Below, one piece after another: positions 1 through 7,064 of a stretch of 10,736 bases of DNA (its first letter is position 1; the number at the start of each line of letters is the position of its first letter). Below the pieces are notes generated by a model. That model worked only from the letters and a program-made list of their open reading frames with translations. It did not search any database and was not told the DNA's origin. Made by a program: the position numbers and the translations under genes. Origin of the DNA: Candidatus Nitrosopelagicus sp. (GTDB lineage: Archaea > Thermoproteota > Nitrososphaeria > Nitrososphaerales > Nitrosopumilaceae); NCBI GenBank assembly GCA_012964965.1, contig DTTB01000053.1:1-10736 (forward strand), written 5' to 3'.

Positions 1-101
1 AGAGAAGAAATTCCTAATATAATATCTTGTTCAAAATCAGATGATTTTTTTATTTGATTGAGCATTTTTTTGATATATAATTCACTAGTGATAATTTTCA
101 A
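1..101 (-). CDS. Possible N-terminal part of an unrecognised protein, cut by the window edge
   Basis: On the minus strand an open frame runs from just after an in-frame TGA to the window edge. It could begin at a TTG (101-99) or at an ATG (65-63). From the ATG it reads MLNQIKKSSDFEQDIILGIS, a soluble-looking, charged N-terminus. At most 33 residues are visible, so no family can be named. It starts about 40 nt (TTG) or 78 nt (ATG) downstream of the tRNA on the same strand, and a TTATATAT stretch lies just before the ATG. A chance open frame in AT-rich sequence remains possible. Confidence 0.3.
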   Translation of the reverse strand, partial: MKIITSELYIKKMLNQIKKSSDFEQDIILGISS

Positions 102-142
102 TGCTGGTTTTCAGAAGCCGTGGTTCCGTCCAATTCAGCAAG

Positions 143-240
143 CGCCGGGAGAGGGATTCGAACCCTCGCGTGCAGATGCACAGACGCTATCCTGTATGAG
201 ATTTCGAGGCGTCCGCCTTACCAGGCTTGGCTATCCCGAC
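143..240 (-). tRNA. tRNA-Ser, anticodon CGA, with a 14-nt intron
   Basis: The minus strand folds as a class II tRNA. The 7-bp acceptor stem pairs GTCGGGA (240-234) with TCCCGGC (150-144), including one G-U pair, and the discriminator is G at 143. The D arm has GCC/GGC around AAGCCTGGTAA, and the T arm is GAGGG-TTCGAAT-CCCTC. A long variable arm (GTGC/GCAC) indicates Ser or Leu type. The anticodon stem GACGC/GCGTC closes only if 14 nt are removed from the loop, leaving CTCGAAA with anticodon CGA (206-204), which reads UCG serine codons. CCA is not encoded: the bases after the discriminator are CT. The mature length is about 84 nt before CCA addition, normal for tRNA-Ser. Confidence 0.93.
189..202 (-). 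other. tRNA-Ser intron at canonical position 37/38
   Basis: The 14-nt insert (ATCTCATACAGGAT on the minus strand) lies between nucleotides 37 and 38 of the anticodon loop, the usual archaeal site. A relaxed bulge-helix-bulge can be drawn. The 5' bulge is AAA, cut after its second base, and the 3' bulge is ATA, also cut after its second base. They are separated by CTCG against CAGG, with one mismatch and one G-U pair. Removal would be by the archaeal splicing endonuclease. The ends can slide by one A. Confidence 0.8.
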
Positions 241-262
241 AGAGCAATTGTATAAAGCGCCC

Positions 263-274
263 TAATATAGTAAA
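263..274 (-). promoter_or_regulatory. Probable TATA box for the tRNA-Ser gene
   Basis: The minus-strand sequence TTTACTATATTA lies 23-34 nt before the tRNA 5' end, the spacing expected for an archaeal TATA box. The box is AT-rich on both strands and could also serve fen on the plus strand, which would then have a leader of roughly 25 nt. Confidence 0.5.
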
Positions 275-320
275 TCGATGAAAGCACTAAACAAAAAAAC
301 AAGAAAAATGTTGTTATAAT

Positions 321-1343
321 ATGGGCGTAAATATCAAATCACTCCTTATACGTGAGAAAACCAAACTTGAATCTTTCTCATCAAAGATTGTAGCAATTGA
401 TGCATACAATGCAATTTACCAGTTTTTATCAATCATTCGTGGACCGGACGGTCTACATCTCTCAGACAGTCATGGTAGAGTTACTAGTCACCTAACCGGT
501 CTACTGTACAGAAATATCAACTTTCTATCTATGGGAATAAAACCAGTCTATGTATTTGATGGTAAACCACCATCGCTTAAGACTGCAGAAATAGAGAGAC
601 GCAAATTGGGTAAAAAAGAGGCTGCGATAAAATATGAAAAGGCCAAAGCAAAAGGAGACATGGAATCAGCAAGAAAATATGCACAGCAAACAACGTCAAT
701 GCAGGATACAATGGTTGATGATTCTAAACATCTTCTTGATTTATTTGGCATACCACATATTCAGGCTAGCGCAGATGGTGAGGCCACTGCCGCATACCTA
801 AATAAAACTGGCAAGGCTGATGCGGTTGCAAGTCAAGATTTTGATTGTGTTCTATTTGGTGCAAAAAAACTTGTCCGTAATTTCACCAACTCAGGTAGAA
901 GAAAGCTACCAAATCGTAACACGTACATCGACATAGAGCCAGAGATTATCAATCACCAAAAAAACTTGGATATGCTTGGAGTTACAAAAGAACAGATTGT
1001 TGACATTGGCATACTTGTTGGAACTGACTTCAATCCTGATGGCTTTGAAAGAATAGGTCCTAAAACTGCATTGAAATTGGTTAAAGAATATGGTAAACTG
1101 GAGGATATGCCACAAATACAGGAAGAATTAAAACAAATTGATTACAATCAGATAAGAAATATTTTCCTTCAGGCTGATGTGAAAAAAGTGGATAAAATTG
1201 AGTTTAAAGACACAAATTATTCTGGAATTATAGATTATCTTTCCAATGAGAGAGATTTCTCACATGAAAGAGTTCAATCCTCATTAAACCGATTAAAGCG
1301 TGGACTTGAAAAGCGAAGCCATACGCTTGAAAAGTGGTTTTAG
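321..1343 (+). CDS. fen: Flap endonuclease 1 (FEN1/XPG family)
   Basis: This is the structure-specific 5' flap nuclease that trims Okazaki-fragment flaps and acts in base excision repair. Its 340 residues match the usual archaeal FEN1 length. The start MGVNIKSL resembles the conserved FEN1 N-terminus, whose Gly2 becomes the processed N-terminus. The metal-binding acidic residues sit at family-typical positions: D27 (AIDAYNA), D80 (VFDG), D152 and E154 (SADGEA), D173 and D175 (SQDFD), D236 (GTDFN). Position 152 is normally Glu. The helical arch is about 84-130 and the DNA-binding H2TH region about 238-262 ([10 protein letters not shown]). The C-terminus, SHTLEKWF, is a PCNA-interacting peptide that lacks the usual leading Gln. 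The ATG start matches family alignment; no ribosome binding site is visible. A QueD-like gene follows after 48 nt. Confidence 0.97.
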   Translation: MGVNIKSLLIREKTKLESFSSKIVAIDAYNAIYQFLSIIRGPDGLHLSDSHGRVTSHLTGLLYRNINFLSMGIKPVYVFDGKPPSLKTAEIERRKLGKKEAAIKYEKAKAKGDMESARKYAQQTTSMQDTMVDDSKHLLDLFGIPHIQASADGEATAAYLNKTGKADAVASQDFDCVLFGAKKLVRNFTNSGRRKLPNRNTYIDIEPEIINHQKNLDMLGVTKEQIVDIGILVGTDFNPDGFERIGPKTALKLVKEYGKLEDMPQIQEELKQIDYNQIRNIFLQADVKKVDKIEFKDTNYSGIIDYLSNERDFSHERVQSSLNRLKRGLEKRSHTLEKWF

Positions 1344-1391
1344 AAGAAGAGATTTCGCTAGGTATTTGAAACCCTCACGATACTGAAAATT

Positions 1392-1745
1392 ATGCAGACA
1401 AAGATCGGTGTAGAGTTTGAGATAGATTTTGCCCACACATTAAAGGGTCATCCAAAGTGTGGTAAACCACATGGACACACAGCTAAGATAATTGTCGAAG
1501 CATCTGGTGAACTGAAAAAGGGTTCCACGTATAAGGAAAACATGGTAATAGAATTTGACGAGATGAAAAAAATATGCTGGCAGACAATCGAACGACTTGA
1601 TCACACGAACCTTGATGCTATGTTTGATTTCCCTACATCAGAAAATATAGCAATGTGGATTTTTGATAATCTAAAGGATAAAATTCCAATTTCAGGAGTT
1701 AAATTCTTTGAGGGTAGCAACAAGTATTGCGAGATTACAAAGTAA
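1392..1745 (+). CDS. queD: 6-pyruvoyl-tetrahydropterin synthase / QueD family protein
   Basis: This is a small T-fold enzyme of 117 residues acting on dihydroneopterin triphosphate. In archaea such proteins usually make 6-carboxy-tetrahydropterin (QueD) on the way to preQ0 and archaeosine in tRNA. The zinc ligands are H15 (FAHTL), H27 and H29 (HGHT). C23 lies four residues before H27, the place of the catalytic cysteine. D70-H71 (LDHTNL) fits the catalytic pair, and E107 (FFEGSN) fits the glutamate that anchors the pterin. The PTSEN motif (81-85) is typical. Whether it is QueD or a PTPS-III or other pterin enzyme cannot be settled from sequence alone. It lies 48 nt after fen on the same strand and may be co-transcribed; a weak TATTTGAA 22-29 nt before the ATG may give it its own start. 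Confidence 0.85.
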   Translation: MQTKIGVEFEIDFAHTLKGHPKCGKPHGHTAKIIVEASGELKKGSTYKENMVIEFDEMKKICWQTIERLDHTNLDAMFDFPTSENIAMWIFDNLKDKIPISGVKFFEGSNKYCEITK

Positions 1746-1770
1746 ATTATGTTTTACAAAAGCTAATCAA

Positions 1771-1778
1771 TTATATAC
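1771..1778 (+). promoter_or_regulatory. TATA box of the cold-shock protein gene
   Basis: TTATATAC is centred about 26 nt before the ATG at 1801, so transcription should begin at or next to the start codon (a leaderless mRNA). It lies in the 55-nt gap after queD and supports 1801 as the true start. Confidence 0.65.
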
Positions 1779-1800
1779 ATGCCATTCAAATGAAAATAAA

Positions 1801-1992
1801 ATGGAAAATGGTACCGTAAAATGGTTCAACCGAAGAAAAGGCTACGGCTTTATTCAAAGAGAAGGCAATGACGATTTGTTTGTCCATAAGGCAGACATTG
1901 AGGGCTTTATCAATGAAGGCGACAAAGTAGAGTTTGAAATCGGTGAAGGAGAAAAAGGACCTAACGCGACAAATGTGAAAAAAATAGAATAA
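1801..1992 (+). CDS. Cold-shock domain protein (CspA-like)
   Basis: This 63-residue protein is a single cold-shock domain, a five-stranded OB fold that binds single-stranded RNA or DNA. It probably acts in the cytoplasm as an RNA chaperone. [10 protein letters not shown] is the standard Csp start, KGYGFI (13-18) is RNP1, and LFVHK (26-30) is RNP2. The C-terminal [10 protein letters not shown] matches the last strand of the family. The frame is open further upstream to 1708, inside queD, but that extension has no domain match, and the ATG at 1801 has a well-placed TATA box. Cold-shock domains are common in bacteria and found in some mesophilic archaea including Thaumarchaeota, so a bacterial origin of the family is possible but cannot be judged here. 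Confidence 0.95.
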   Translation: MENGTVKWFNRRKGYGFIQREGNDDLFVHKADIEGFINEGDKVEFEIGEGEKGPNATNVKKIE

Positions 1993-2024
1993 GGCTAAGA
2001 ATAGGGCAAATTGCTTTTGTAATA

Positions 2025-2031
2025 GTTTTTT
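2025..2031 (+). terminator. Possible T-run terminator after the cold-shock gene
   Basis: A run of T (agttttttac) lies about 33 nt after the cold-shock stop codon in the 104-nt convergent gap before acs. Archaeal termination often uses such T-rich stretches without a stable hairpin. Further T-rich sequence follows at about 2070-2080. Confidence 0.4.
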
Positions 2032-2096
2032 ACTTATTGCGTACTAATTTGCTTAAAGTATGCTGCGTTATTTTTATTTTCAAATATTATAATATC

Positions 2097-4016
2097 TTAA
2101 TTTTTATTTTTCTTAACTACTTTTTGCAGCTCATCAAAGGCTGTTTGAACTTCTTCTACTGCAGATCCATCTTCAAGCGTGCTGATATCTCCAATCTCAT
2201 CATTACTCGCAATTGACTTTAAAAGGCGCCTCATAATCTTTCCGCTCCTAGTTTTTGGTAATTTTGATACAAAGTAGATCTGCTGCGGTGTTGCTATAGG
2301 TCCTACACCTTCTTTAATAGTCTGTATTAATTCTGACCGCAATTCATCACCATTTTTTTTGGCGTTCTCTTTTAAGACCACAAACGCAATAATTATTTCG
2401 CCCTTAACCTCATCTGGAATTCCACAAACAGCTGCTTCTACAATATCACTATGTGTTACTAAACTGCTCTCAAGTTCTGCTGTTCCTATACGATGACCAG
2501 CAACCTTTATGATATCATCTGCACGTCCAAGAAGCCAAAAGTATCCGTCAGAATCCTTAATCGCATAGTCGCCTGCATAGTAAACATCCTTGAACTTTGA
2601 CCAGTAAACATTTTTGTATTTTTCATCATCATTCCAAAGTGACAAAAGCATTCCAGGCCAGGGTTTTCTAATTACAAGATAACCTTTCTTATTTGGTGGC
2701 TGCTCATTGCCATTCTCATCTACTACTGAAATATCTGTACCAGGAATAGATCTTGTTGTTGAACCAGGTTTTAGTTGTATTGTTTCTATTCCTGGTAGGG
2801 GAGAAATCATCATTCCTCCAGTTTCAGTCTGCCACCAAGTATCCACAATTGGACATGCTGATTTTCCAATAGTCCTAAAGTACCAACGCCAAACTTCTGG
2901 ATTTATTGGTTCACCTACAGTTCCCAAAAGTCGAAGGCTAGAAAGATCAAAAGAATTTGGAATTGAATCGCCAAACTTCATAAACATTCTCAGTGCGGTG
3001 GGTGTCGTATAAAATATGGTTATACCATACCTTTGAATCATCTCCCACATTCTTGATATCTTTGGATAGTCAGGTGAACCTTCGTACATTACTTCAGTAG
3101 CACCATGAAGAAGCGGTCCATAAACAACATAACTGTGACCTGTAACCCAACCAATATCAGCTGTACAAAAAAATACATCTGAATTTTTTATATCAAATGC
3201 CCATTGAAACGTAGAGTACAGATGTGTTAGATATCCACCTGTCCCATGTAGCACGCCCTTTGGTTTCCCAGTTGTGCCAGAAGTATACAATATGTAAAGA
3301 GGGTGACTACTATCAAGTTCCTCTGGTTTACACTCTTGAGGTGAATTTTTCATTAATTCATACCAAAGAGTGTGTTTTGGTCCAAGTGATAGATGTGCTT
3401 CTGCCCGTTTTAATACGATTATGTGCTCAACAAAATCAAGATCTTTGGTAGCCTCATCAGCAATTTTCTTTAGCTCTATGACATTACCTTTGCGAAATCC
3501 AATATCTGCGGTAATAACTAACTTAGACCTGGAATCGTCTATTCGATCTCTCAATGAAGTTGCACTAAAACCAGAAAATACGACAGTGTGTATGGCACCA
3601 ATCCTAGCACATGCTAGCATGGCAACTGGAAGCTCAGGTACCATAGGTAGATAAATCGTAACACGCTCGCCTTTTTTGACCCCAAGTGATTTTAGAACAT
3701 TAGCAAACTTACAGACATCAAGATACAGTTCCCTGTATGTGACAGTTCGTGTTTCACCATTTTCACCTTCCCATAAAATGGCAGGTTTCTGGGCATTATC
3801 AGCCTGGTGCACATCTAACGTGTTGTAAGACGCATTAATCTTTCCACCAACAAACCATTTTGCAAATGGGGGTTTCCAATCAAGAGTTTTTATCCATGGT
3901 TGAAACCATGAAAGTTTTTTCGCTTGATCATCCCAAAATGAGATAAAATCAGACTTGGCATTGACTCTAGTCTGTGTGTCAAAGTTATTTAAGCCAATTT
4001 CATACTCTTTACTCAT
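2097..4016 (-). CDS. acs: Acetyl-CoA synthetase (AMP-forming)
   Basis: This adenylate-forming enzyme makes acetyl-CoA from acetate, ATP and CoA through acetyl-AMP. Its 639 residues are close to the usual Acs length of about 650. An Acs N-terminal domain (about 20-75, with FWDDQAKKLSW) precedes the large AMP-binding domain. The P-loop-like motif is YTSGTTGKPKG (244-254). WWQTETGG (394-401) carries the tryptophan that limits the pocket to short acyl chains such as acetate. The hinge and CoA region is GRADDIIKVAGHRIG (497-511). K593 in KTRSGKIMRR is the lysine needed for adenylation, which is acetylated in bacterial Acs. Propionate or 3-hydroxypropionate use cannot be excluded. It lies 71 nt downstream of cdvA on the same strand, with an AT-rich gap holding a 16-nt inverted repeat. 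Confidence 0.95.
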   Translation of the reverse strand: MSKEYEIGLNNFDTQTRVNAKSDFISFWDDQAKKLSWFQPWIKTLDWKPPFAKWFVGGKINASYNTLDVHQADNAQKPAILWEGENGETRTVTYRELYLDVCKFANVLKSLGVKKGERVTIYLPMVPELPVAMLACARIGAIHTVVFSGFSATSLRDRIDDSRSKLVITADIGFRKGNVIELKKIADEATKDLDFVEHIIVLKRAEAHLSLGPKHTLWYELMKNSPQECKPEELDSSHPLYILYTSGTTGKPKGVLHGTGGYLTHLYSTFQWAFDIKNSDVFFCTADIGWVTGHSYVVYGPLLHGATEVMYEGSPDYPKISRMWEMIQRYGITIFYTTPTALRMFMKFGDSIPNSFDLSSLRLLGTVGEPINPEVWRWYFRTIGKSACPIVDTWWQTETGGMMISPLPGIETIQLKPGSTTRSIPGTDISVVDENGNEQPPNKKGYLVIRKPWPGMLLSLWNDDEKYKNVYWSKFKDVYYAGDYAIKDSDGYFWLLGRADDIIKVAGHRIGTAELESSLVTHSDIVEAAVCGIPDEVKGEIIIAFVVLKENAKKNGDELRSELIQTIKEGVGPIATPQQIYFVSKLPKTRSGKIMRRLLKSIASNDEIGDISTLEDGSAVEEVQTAFDELQKVVKKNKN

Positions 4017-4042
4017 CTATTTTCAATGATAGATGCGCATTA

Positions 4043-4050
4043 GTTATTTC
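4043..4050 (-). promoter_or_regulatory. Possible TATA box for acs
   Basis: On the minus strand GAAATAAC lies about 27-34 nt before the acs ATG. It is a weak box, but its position would allow acs to be transcribed separately from cdvA. Confidence 0.3.
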
Positions 4051-4053
4051 TAA

Positions 4054-4069
4054 ATGTTAAAAATAACAT
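4054..4069. repeat. Perfect inverted repeat upstream of acs
   Basis: ATGTTA and TAACAT are perfect inverted arms (4054-4059 and 4064-4069) around AAAA, located 38-53 nt before the acs start and just upstream of its candidate TATA box. It could be a dimer-binding operator for acs or a weak terminator for cdvA. Chance is also possible in AT-rich DNA. Confidence 0.4.
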
Positions 4070-4087
4070 GAAAGGTAAAATTTCTTG

Positions 4088-4942
4088 CTAAGCTTGCATT
4101 CTAGATAACCAATCTGGGTTATACTCAGATTGATGTTTTGAATCATCATCATCTTTAGTTGATTCCTGAGTTGATGATTCCGTGTTTCCAACTGGGGGCT
4201 CTGGTAGTGTATTTTCTGGTTCAGAATCTACTGTTACAGGTGTTGTTGGTTCATAATGATTTGATTCAGTTATGGTATGACCAGATGCATCAAGGTAAGA
4301 GACAGCTGATTCTTGTATCATATCTTTTGGGGTTTTGATTACTTCTATACATTCCACTGAAAGATCGTCAAGACGTCTTTGAACATTTTTGACTTCATTC
4401 TTTTCATGAGATAAGCGTTCAAGAAGATTGTTACAATGTTTCTGTATAGACTCGAATGTTAATTCTGAGATTTCCTCACTCTTGAACTGAACTCTTGCAT
4501 CAAATAAAATTATTTTAACTGTTTTTGCCTGATTGTCTAATTCATCTAGGCGTGTTAGAAGCTGAGTCTTAATTTTTGCTTCAGCATCATCTAAATTCAT
4601 TAATTTTGATTTGTATGTTTCATGAATTAGTTCTGCGTCAGATTTCATCTCATCATTTTCTGATACTATAGTCATCAACGCTTTTAGGCGTCTAAGAGTC
4701 AAACCCTTTTCTCTCAAGATTTTTTGTGCTTCCAATCTCCAATTAGGAATATAGATTACAACTTCTCCCTGTAACACAAGTTGCACAAATGGAATTTGCT
4801 TTAGACCTTCGGAGCCACAGTCAACACCAACCGTCTGAATACTGCCATCAATGTCAGTGAATGTGCCAAGTATTTTCCCCATATCAGTTCCATACATGTC
4901 CCTGACTGGTTTACCGATTATAGCTACCTCGTCCTTAGCCAT
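4088..4942 (-). CDS. cdvA: Cell division protein CdvA (PRC-barrel, coiled coil)
   Basis: CdvA is the archaea-specific division protein that, in Sulfolobus, binds membrane at mid-cell and recruits ESCRT-III-like CdvB; orthologues exist in Thaumarchaeota. The protein has 284 residues from the ATG at 4942. It contains a PRC-barrel-like beta domain (about 4-65), then a long charged helical or coiled-coil region (about 66-205, with LRRLKALM and LLTRLDELDNQAK). A low-complexity linker rich in Pro, Ser, Thr and acidic residues follows (about 210-272, including DDDD). The protein ends in a short tail, NPDWLSRMQA. The frame extends ten codons further to a TTG at 4972, but the ATG directly precedes the barrel and is preferred. 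No signal peptide or membrane segment is visible. Assignment rests on domain order and resemblance to thaumarchaeal CdvA. Confidence 0.85.
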   Translation of the reverse strand: MAKDEVAIIGKPVRDMYGTDMGKILGTFTDIDGSIQTVGVDCGSEGLKQIPFVQLVLQGEVVIYIPNWRLEAQKILREKGLTLRRLKALMTIVSENDEMKSDAELIHETYKSKLMNLDDAEAKIKTQLLTRLDELDNQAKTVKIILFDARVQFKSEEISELTFESIQKHCNNLLERLSHEKNEVKNVQRRLDDLSVECIEVIKTPKDMIQESAVSYLDASGHTITESNHYEPTTPVTVDSEPENTLPEPPVGNTESSTQESTKDDDDSKHQSEYNPDWLSRMQA

Positions 4943-4960
4943 ATTCAATTGTTTTATGAT

Positions 4961-4970
4961 ACGTATAACC
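4961..4970 (-). promoter_or_regulatory. Possible TATA box for cdvA
   Basis: The minus-strand sequence GGTTATACGT lies about 19-28 nt before the ATG at 4942, slightly close for a leaderless start. It lies in the 131-nt divergent gap shared with the small gene at 5074. Confidence 0.4.
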
Positions 4971-5041
4971 AAGAAGGTGTGAAAATCGTTACTTGTTTTT
5001 GTAAGAAGAAATTAACCAATTATGAAGCGATGATATCGAAA

Positions 5042-5049
5042 TTTTAAAA
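5042..5049 (+). promoter_or_regulatory. TATA box of the small gene divergent from cdvA
   Basis: TTTTAAAA is centred about 28 nt before the TTG at 5074. This favours a leaderless transcript starting at that TTG and is the main reason for accepting a non-ATG start. Confidence 0.5.
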
Positions 5050-5073
5050 TCATGACCCATCAAAGTGATATAA

Positions 5074-5358
5074 TTGATTGAAAAGAATGAGCTGAGCCAG
5101 ATTCTGGCATTTGTTGCAAAAAGATGGACTGACTTGAGTCGTGACCCAGAAAATAAGGCTGTTAAAACTCTGCCCGACACTTTTTGGATGAACTCAATTG
5201 GTGGTCCAGCCGGTAAAGGTAGATGGATTACAACCCTAATGTACACTGAAAACGAAGACGACGCAAACAATTTCAAGGAGGTGTTGTTAAGATGGCAAAC
5301 AAAATCCCAACGCGCAAAATCATCAGATTTGATTCAGATTAACGACGCAAAAAAATAG
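5074..5358 (+). CDS. Unrecognised small protein, divergent from cdvA
   Basis: I do not recognise this 94-residue protein. It is soluble, with no signal peptide or membrane segment. The first 20 residues look helical (IEKNELSQILAFVAKRW). The middle has aromatic and glycine-rich segments (LPDTFWMNSIGGPAGKGRW), then a likely strand (ITTLMYT) and a charged helix (DDANNFKEVLLRWQ). The C-terminus is Lys-rich. No in-frame ATG lies near the beginning; the TTG at 5074 is chosen because the frame is closed at 5071 (TAA) and a TATA-like box sits at the right distance. Codon use is sensible throughout, so it is probably a real gene, likely lineage-specific. It is transcribed away from cdvA, and co-regulation with division is only a guess. 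Confidence 0.7.
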   Translation: MIEKNELSQILAFVAKRWTDLSRDPENKAVKTLPDTFWMNSIGGPAGKGRWITTLMYTENEDDANNFKEVLLRWQTKSQRAKSSDLIQINDAKK

Positions 5359-5420
5359 AACGTAGCCTTAAGCAACACCAATTTTGCGATCAGGGTTAAT
5401 CTGTGTTTTATCCTGTATCA

Positions 5421-5428
5421 TTTATTAA
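5421..5428 (+). promoter_or_regulatory. TATA box of the ThyX-like gene
   Basis: TTTATTAA is centred about 24 nt before the ATG at 5448. It favours that ATG over a GTG at 5403, which would place the box inside the coding region. Confidence 0.5.
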
Positions 5429-5447
5429 AATCACAAACTTTGAGTTT

Positions 5448-7064
5448 ATGTTGAAAGAAAAATTTTCAAACTATGAGAAAAAAAAACTGTTAAAACACTT
5501 TTCAAATATTAATGACTCAGTTTTTGCAATTACAACGCCCAAACAGGTGGATAGAGGTGCTCTCATGTCACGGTATAGTAGAACTGATAAAAATATGCGG
5601 AAAGTTTTTCTTGACGAGTTTTTAAAAAATCAAAATCGTGGCGAAGAGTTTTACAAACGTATTTTGCTTGAATACGGTGATGATTCTGTAGCTGAATTAG
5701 GTAGTGCACAAATTGCAATTGAAGGGTTATCAAATATTGCAGTAAAAAAAATTGAAGATAGAAGAATAGGTTTGTCTTATTTGGAAAAATCTTCAAGATA
5801 TGTTTCTTGGGATAAAAAAGTGAATGGTAAATACAAGTTTTACCATGAGCCTATTTTAATGAAATCTAGTTTCGCTGATAATTATTTGGTTGCATGTAAT
5901 TTAGATTTTGATTTATATGCAAAAAATATTCAGCCTATGCTGAAACTTGTACGAGAGAATGATCCAATTGAAAATTATAAATTTAAAGATCATGATGGCG
6001 TTGAAAAGAAATTTCCATTATTAAAAAATGAGAGTGATATAAAATCGGCTAACATGATTTATCGTGCAGCTACTAAGGCAAAGGCGTTGGATGCGTTACG
6101 AAGTTTATTGCCTGCATCCACTTTAACAAATGTCGGAATTACTGGTAACGGCAGGGCATTTGAATATCTCTTAATAATTCTATTTAGTTCTAAATTGACT
6201 GAGGAAAAGCAGCTTGCTGTAAAGATTAAACGGGAACTAGATACTACAATCAAATCATTTGTTAGCCGTTCAAATGATAAATATGGAAAAGCATTTCAAA
6301 AATATCTTAAAGCAGTAAAGGAAACTTCTTCTAACTTGGCTAAAAACTATGTTCGTGATAAACCAATTCTTGGGAACGATGTTAAACTGGTTGAATTTGA
6401 AACTGAGGTAAAATCAATTAATAGTATTATTACCGCGCTGATTTTTGAACAATCGCCTAGTCTTTCATTTCAACAAGTTTTTCAAAATGTTAAAAAAATA
6501 AGCAAAAAATCAAAAATGAAAATTATCCAGCGGTTATGCAGAATAAGACAAAATAGAAGACATAGACCACCAAGAGCATTTGAAATGGTTAATTATACTT
6601 TTGATTTGAGAACAAATTTTGGAATGTTTAGGGATTTTCATAGGCATAGAGCATTGACACTTGGGAGACAGTTACTTACAACTGATCATGGTTTTGATAC
6701 TCCTAAGGAGATTATTGAATTGGGAATTGAAAAAGACTTCAAGGATTGCATGTATAATACAAAACATGTATTTCAGCAAATGAGAAGAAAATTTCCAGAA
6801 GAGGCTCAATATGTTGTTAATTTTGCTTATAACTATCCATACTACATGCGTTTCAATTTACGTGAGGCAACGCATCTTATCGAATTAAGAACTGTTCAAC
6901 AGGGTCATCCAGATTACCGAAAGGTTGCTCAGCAAATGTATTATTTAATTAACAAAAAACACCCAACATTAAGTAGAATTATGAAATATGTTGATTTGAA
7001 TCAGTATGGATTAGAAAGATTTGAATCAGAAAAACGTACTGAGGAAAAAAGAAGAATTGGTTGA
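5448..7064 (+). CDS. Tandem-domain ThyX-like protein (flavin-dependent thymidylate synthase family)
   Basis: The 538 residues hold two ThyX-like halves; ordinary ThyX has about 220-250 residues. In the first half (about 75-265), [19 protein letters not shown] leads to [15 protein letters not shown] (104-118), a degenerate form of the RHRx7S signature that keeps SxRY but not RHR. It is followed by LRSLLP and a weak NxR (234-236). In the second half (about 365-505), RHR is intact (399-401), but L409 replaces the signature serine, and [12 protein letters not shown] (470-481) keeps the N-x-R, His and LR positions. Canonical ThyX makes dTMP from dUMP with methylene-tetrahydrofolate, NADPH and FAD; whether this protein does so is uncertain. 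The region appears more AT-rich than its neighbours. The gene overlaps msrB by 8 nt. The ATG at 5448 is preferred to an upstream GTG. Confidence 0.82.
   Translation: MLKEKFSNYEKKKLLKHFSNINDSVFAITTPKQVDRGALMSRYSRTDKNMRKVFLDEFLKNQNRGEEFYKRILLEYGDDSVAELGSAQIAIEGLSNIAVKKIEDRRIGLSYLEKSSRYVSWDKKVNGKYKFYHEPILMKSSFADNYLVACNLDFDLYAKNIQPMLKLVRENDPIENYKFKDHDGVEKKFPLLKNESDIKSANMIYRAATKAKALDALRSLLPASTLTNVGITGNGRAFEYLLIILFSSKLTEEKQLAVKIKRELDTTIKSFVSRSNDKYGKAFQKYLKAVKETSSNLAKNYVRDKPILGNDVKLVEFETEVKSINSIITALIFEQSPSLSFQQVFQNVKKISKKSKMKIIQRLCRIRQNRRHRPPRAFEMVNYTFDLRTNFGMFRDFHRHRALTLGRQLLTTDHGFDTPKEIIELGIEKDFKDCMYNTKHVFQQMRRKFPEEAQYVVNFAYNYPYYMRFNLREATHLIELRTVQQGHPDYRKVAQQMYYLINKKHPTLSRIMKYVDLNQYGLERFESEKRTEEKRRIG

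Noticed and set aside
58..255. Plus-strand open frame of 65 codons
   Set aside because: It runs antisense through the tRNA-Ser gene, and its sequence simply mirrors the T arm and acceptor stem.
1708..1800. Upstream extension of the cold-shock protein into queD
   Set aside because: The extra residues have no cold-shock homology, overlap queD and would place the TATA box inside the gene; [10 protein letters not shown] at 1801 is the standard family start.
2006..2052. GCAAATT…AATTTGC inverted repeat as a hairpin terminator
   Set aside because: The arms are only 7 bp and separated by 33 nt with no further pairing; chance is likely in AT-rich sequence.
2707..3654. Plus-strand open frames inside acs
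   Set aside because: They are antisense to a full-length, clearly conserved enzyme and have no recognisable domains.
5052..5081. ATG at 5052 as a frameshifted true start of the small gene at 5074
   Set aside because: That frame gives MTHQSDIID and then TGA. A 1-nt error could join it to the main frame, but the TATA box fits the TTG at 5074 without assuming an error. Resequencing or homologues would settle it.
4989..5276. Minus-strand open frame of 95 codons upstream of cdvA
   Set aside because: It overlaps the small plus-strand gene and the cdvA promoter region, starts opposite the middle of that gene and shows no domain.
5448..7064. Annotating the tandem protein simply as thyX
   Set aside because: Neither half has a complete RHRx7S signature, so a plain functional name would overstate the evidence.
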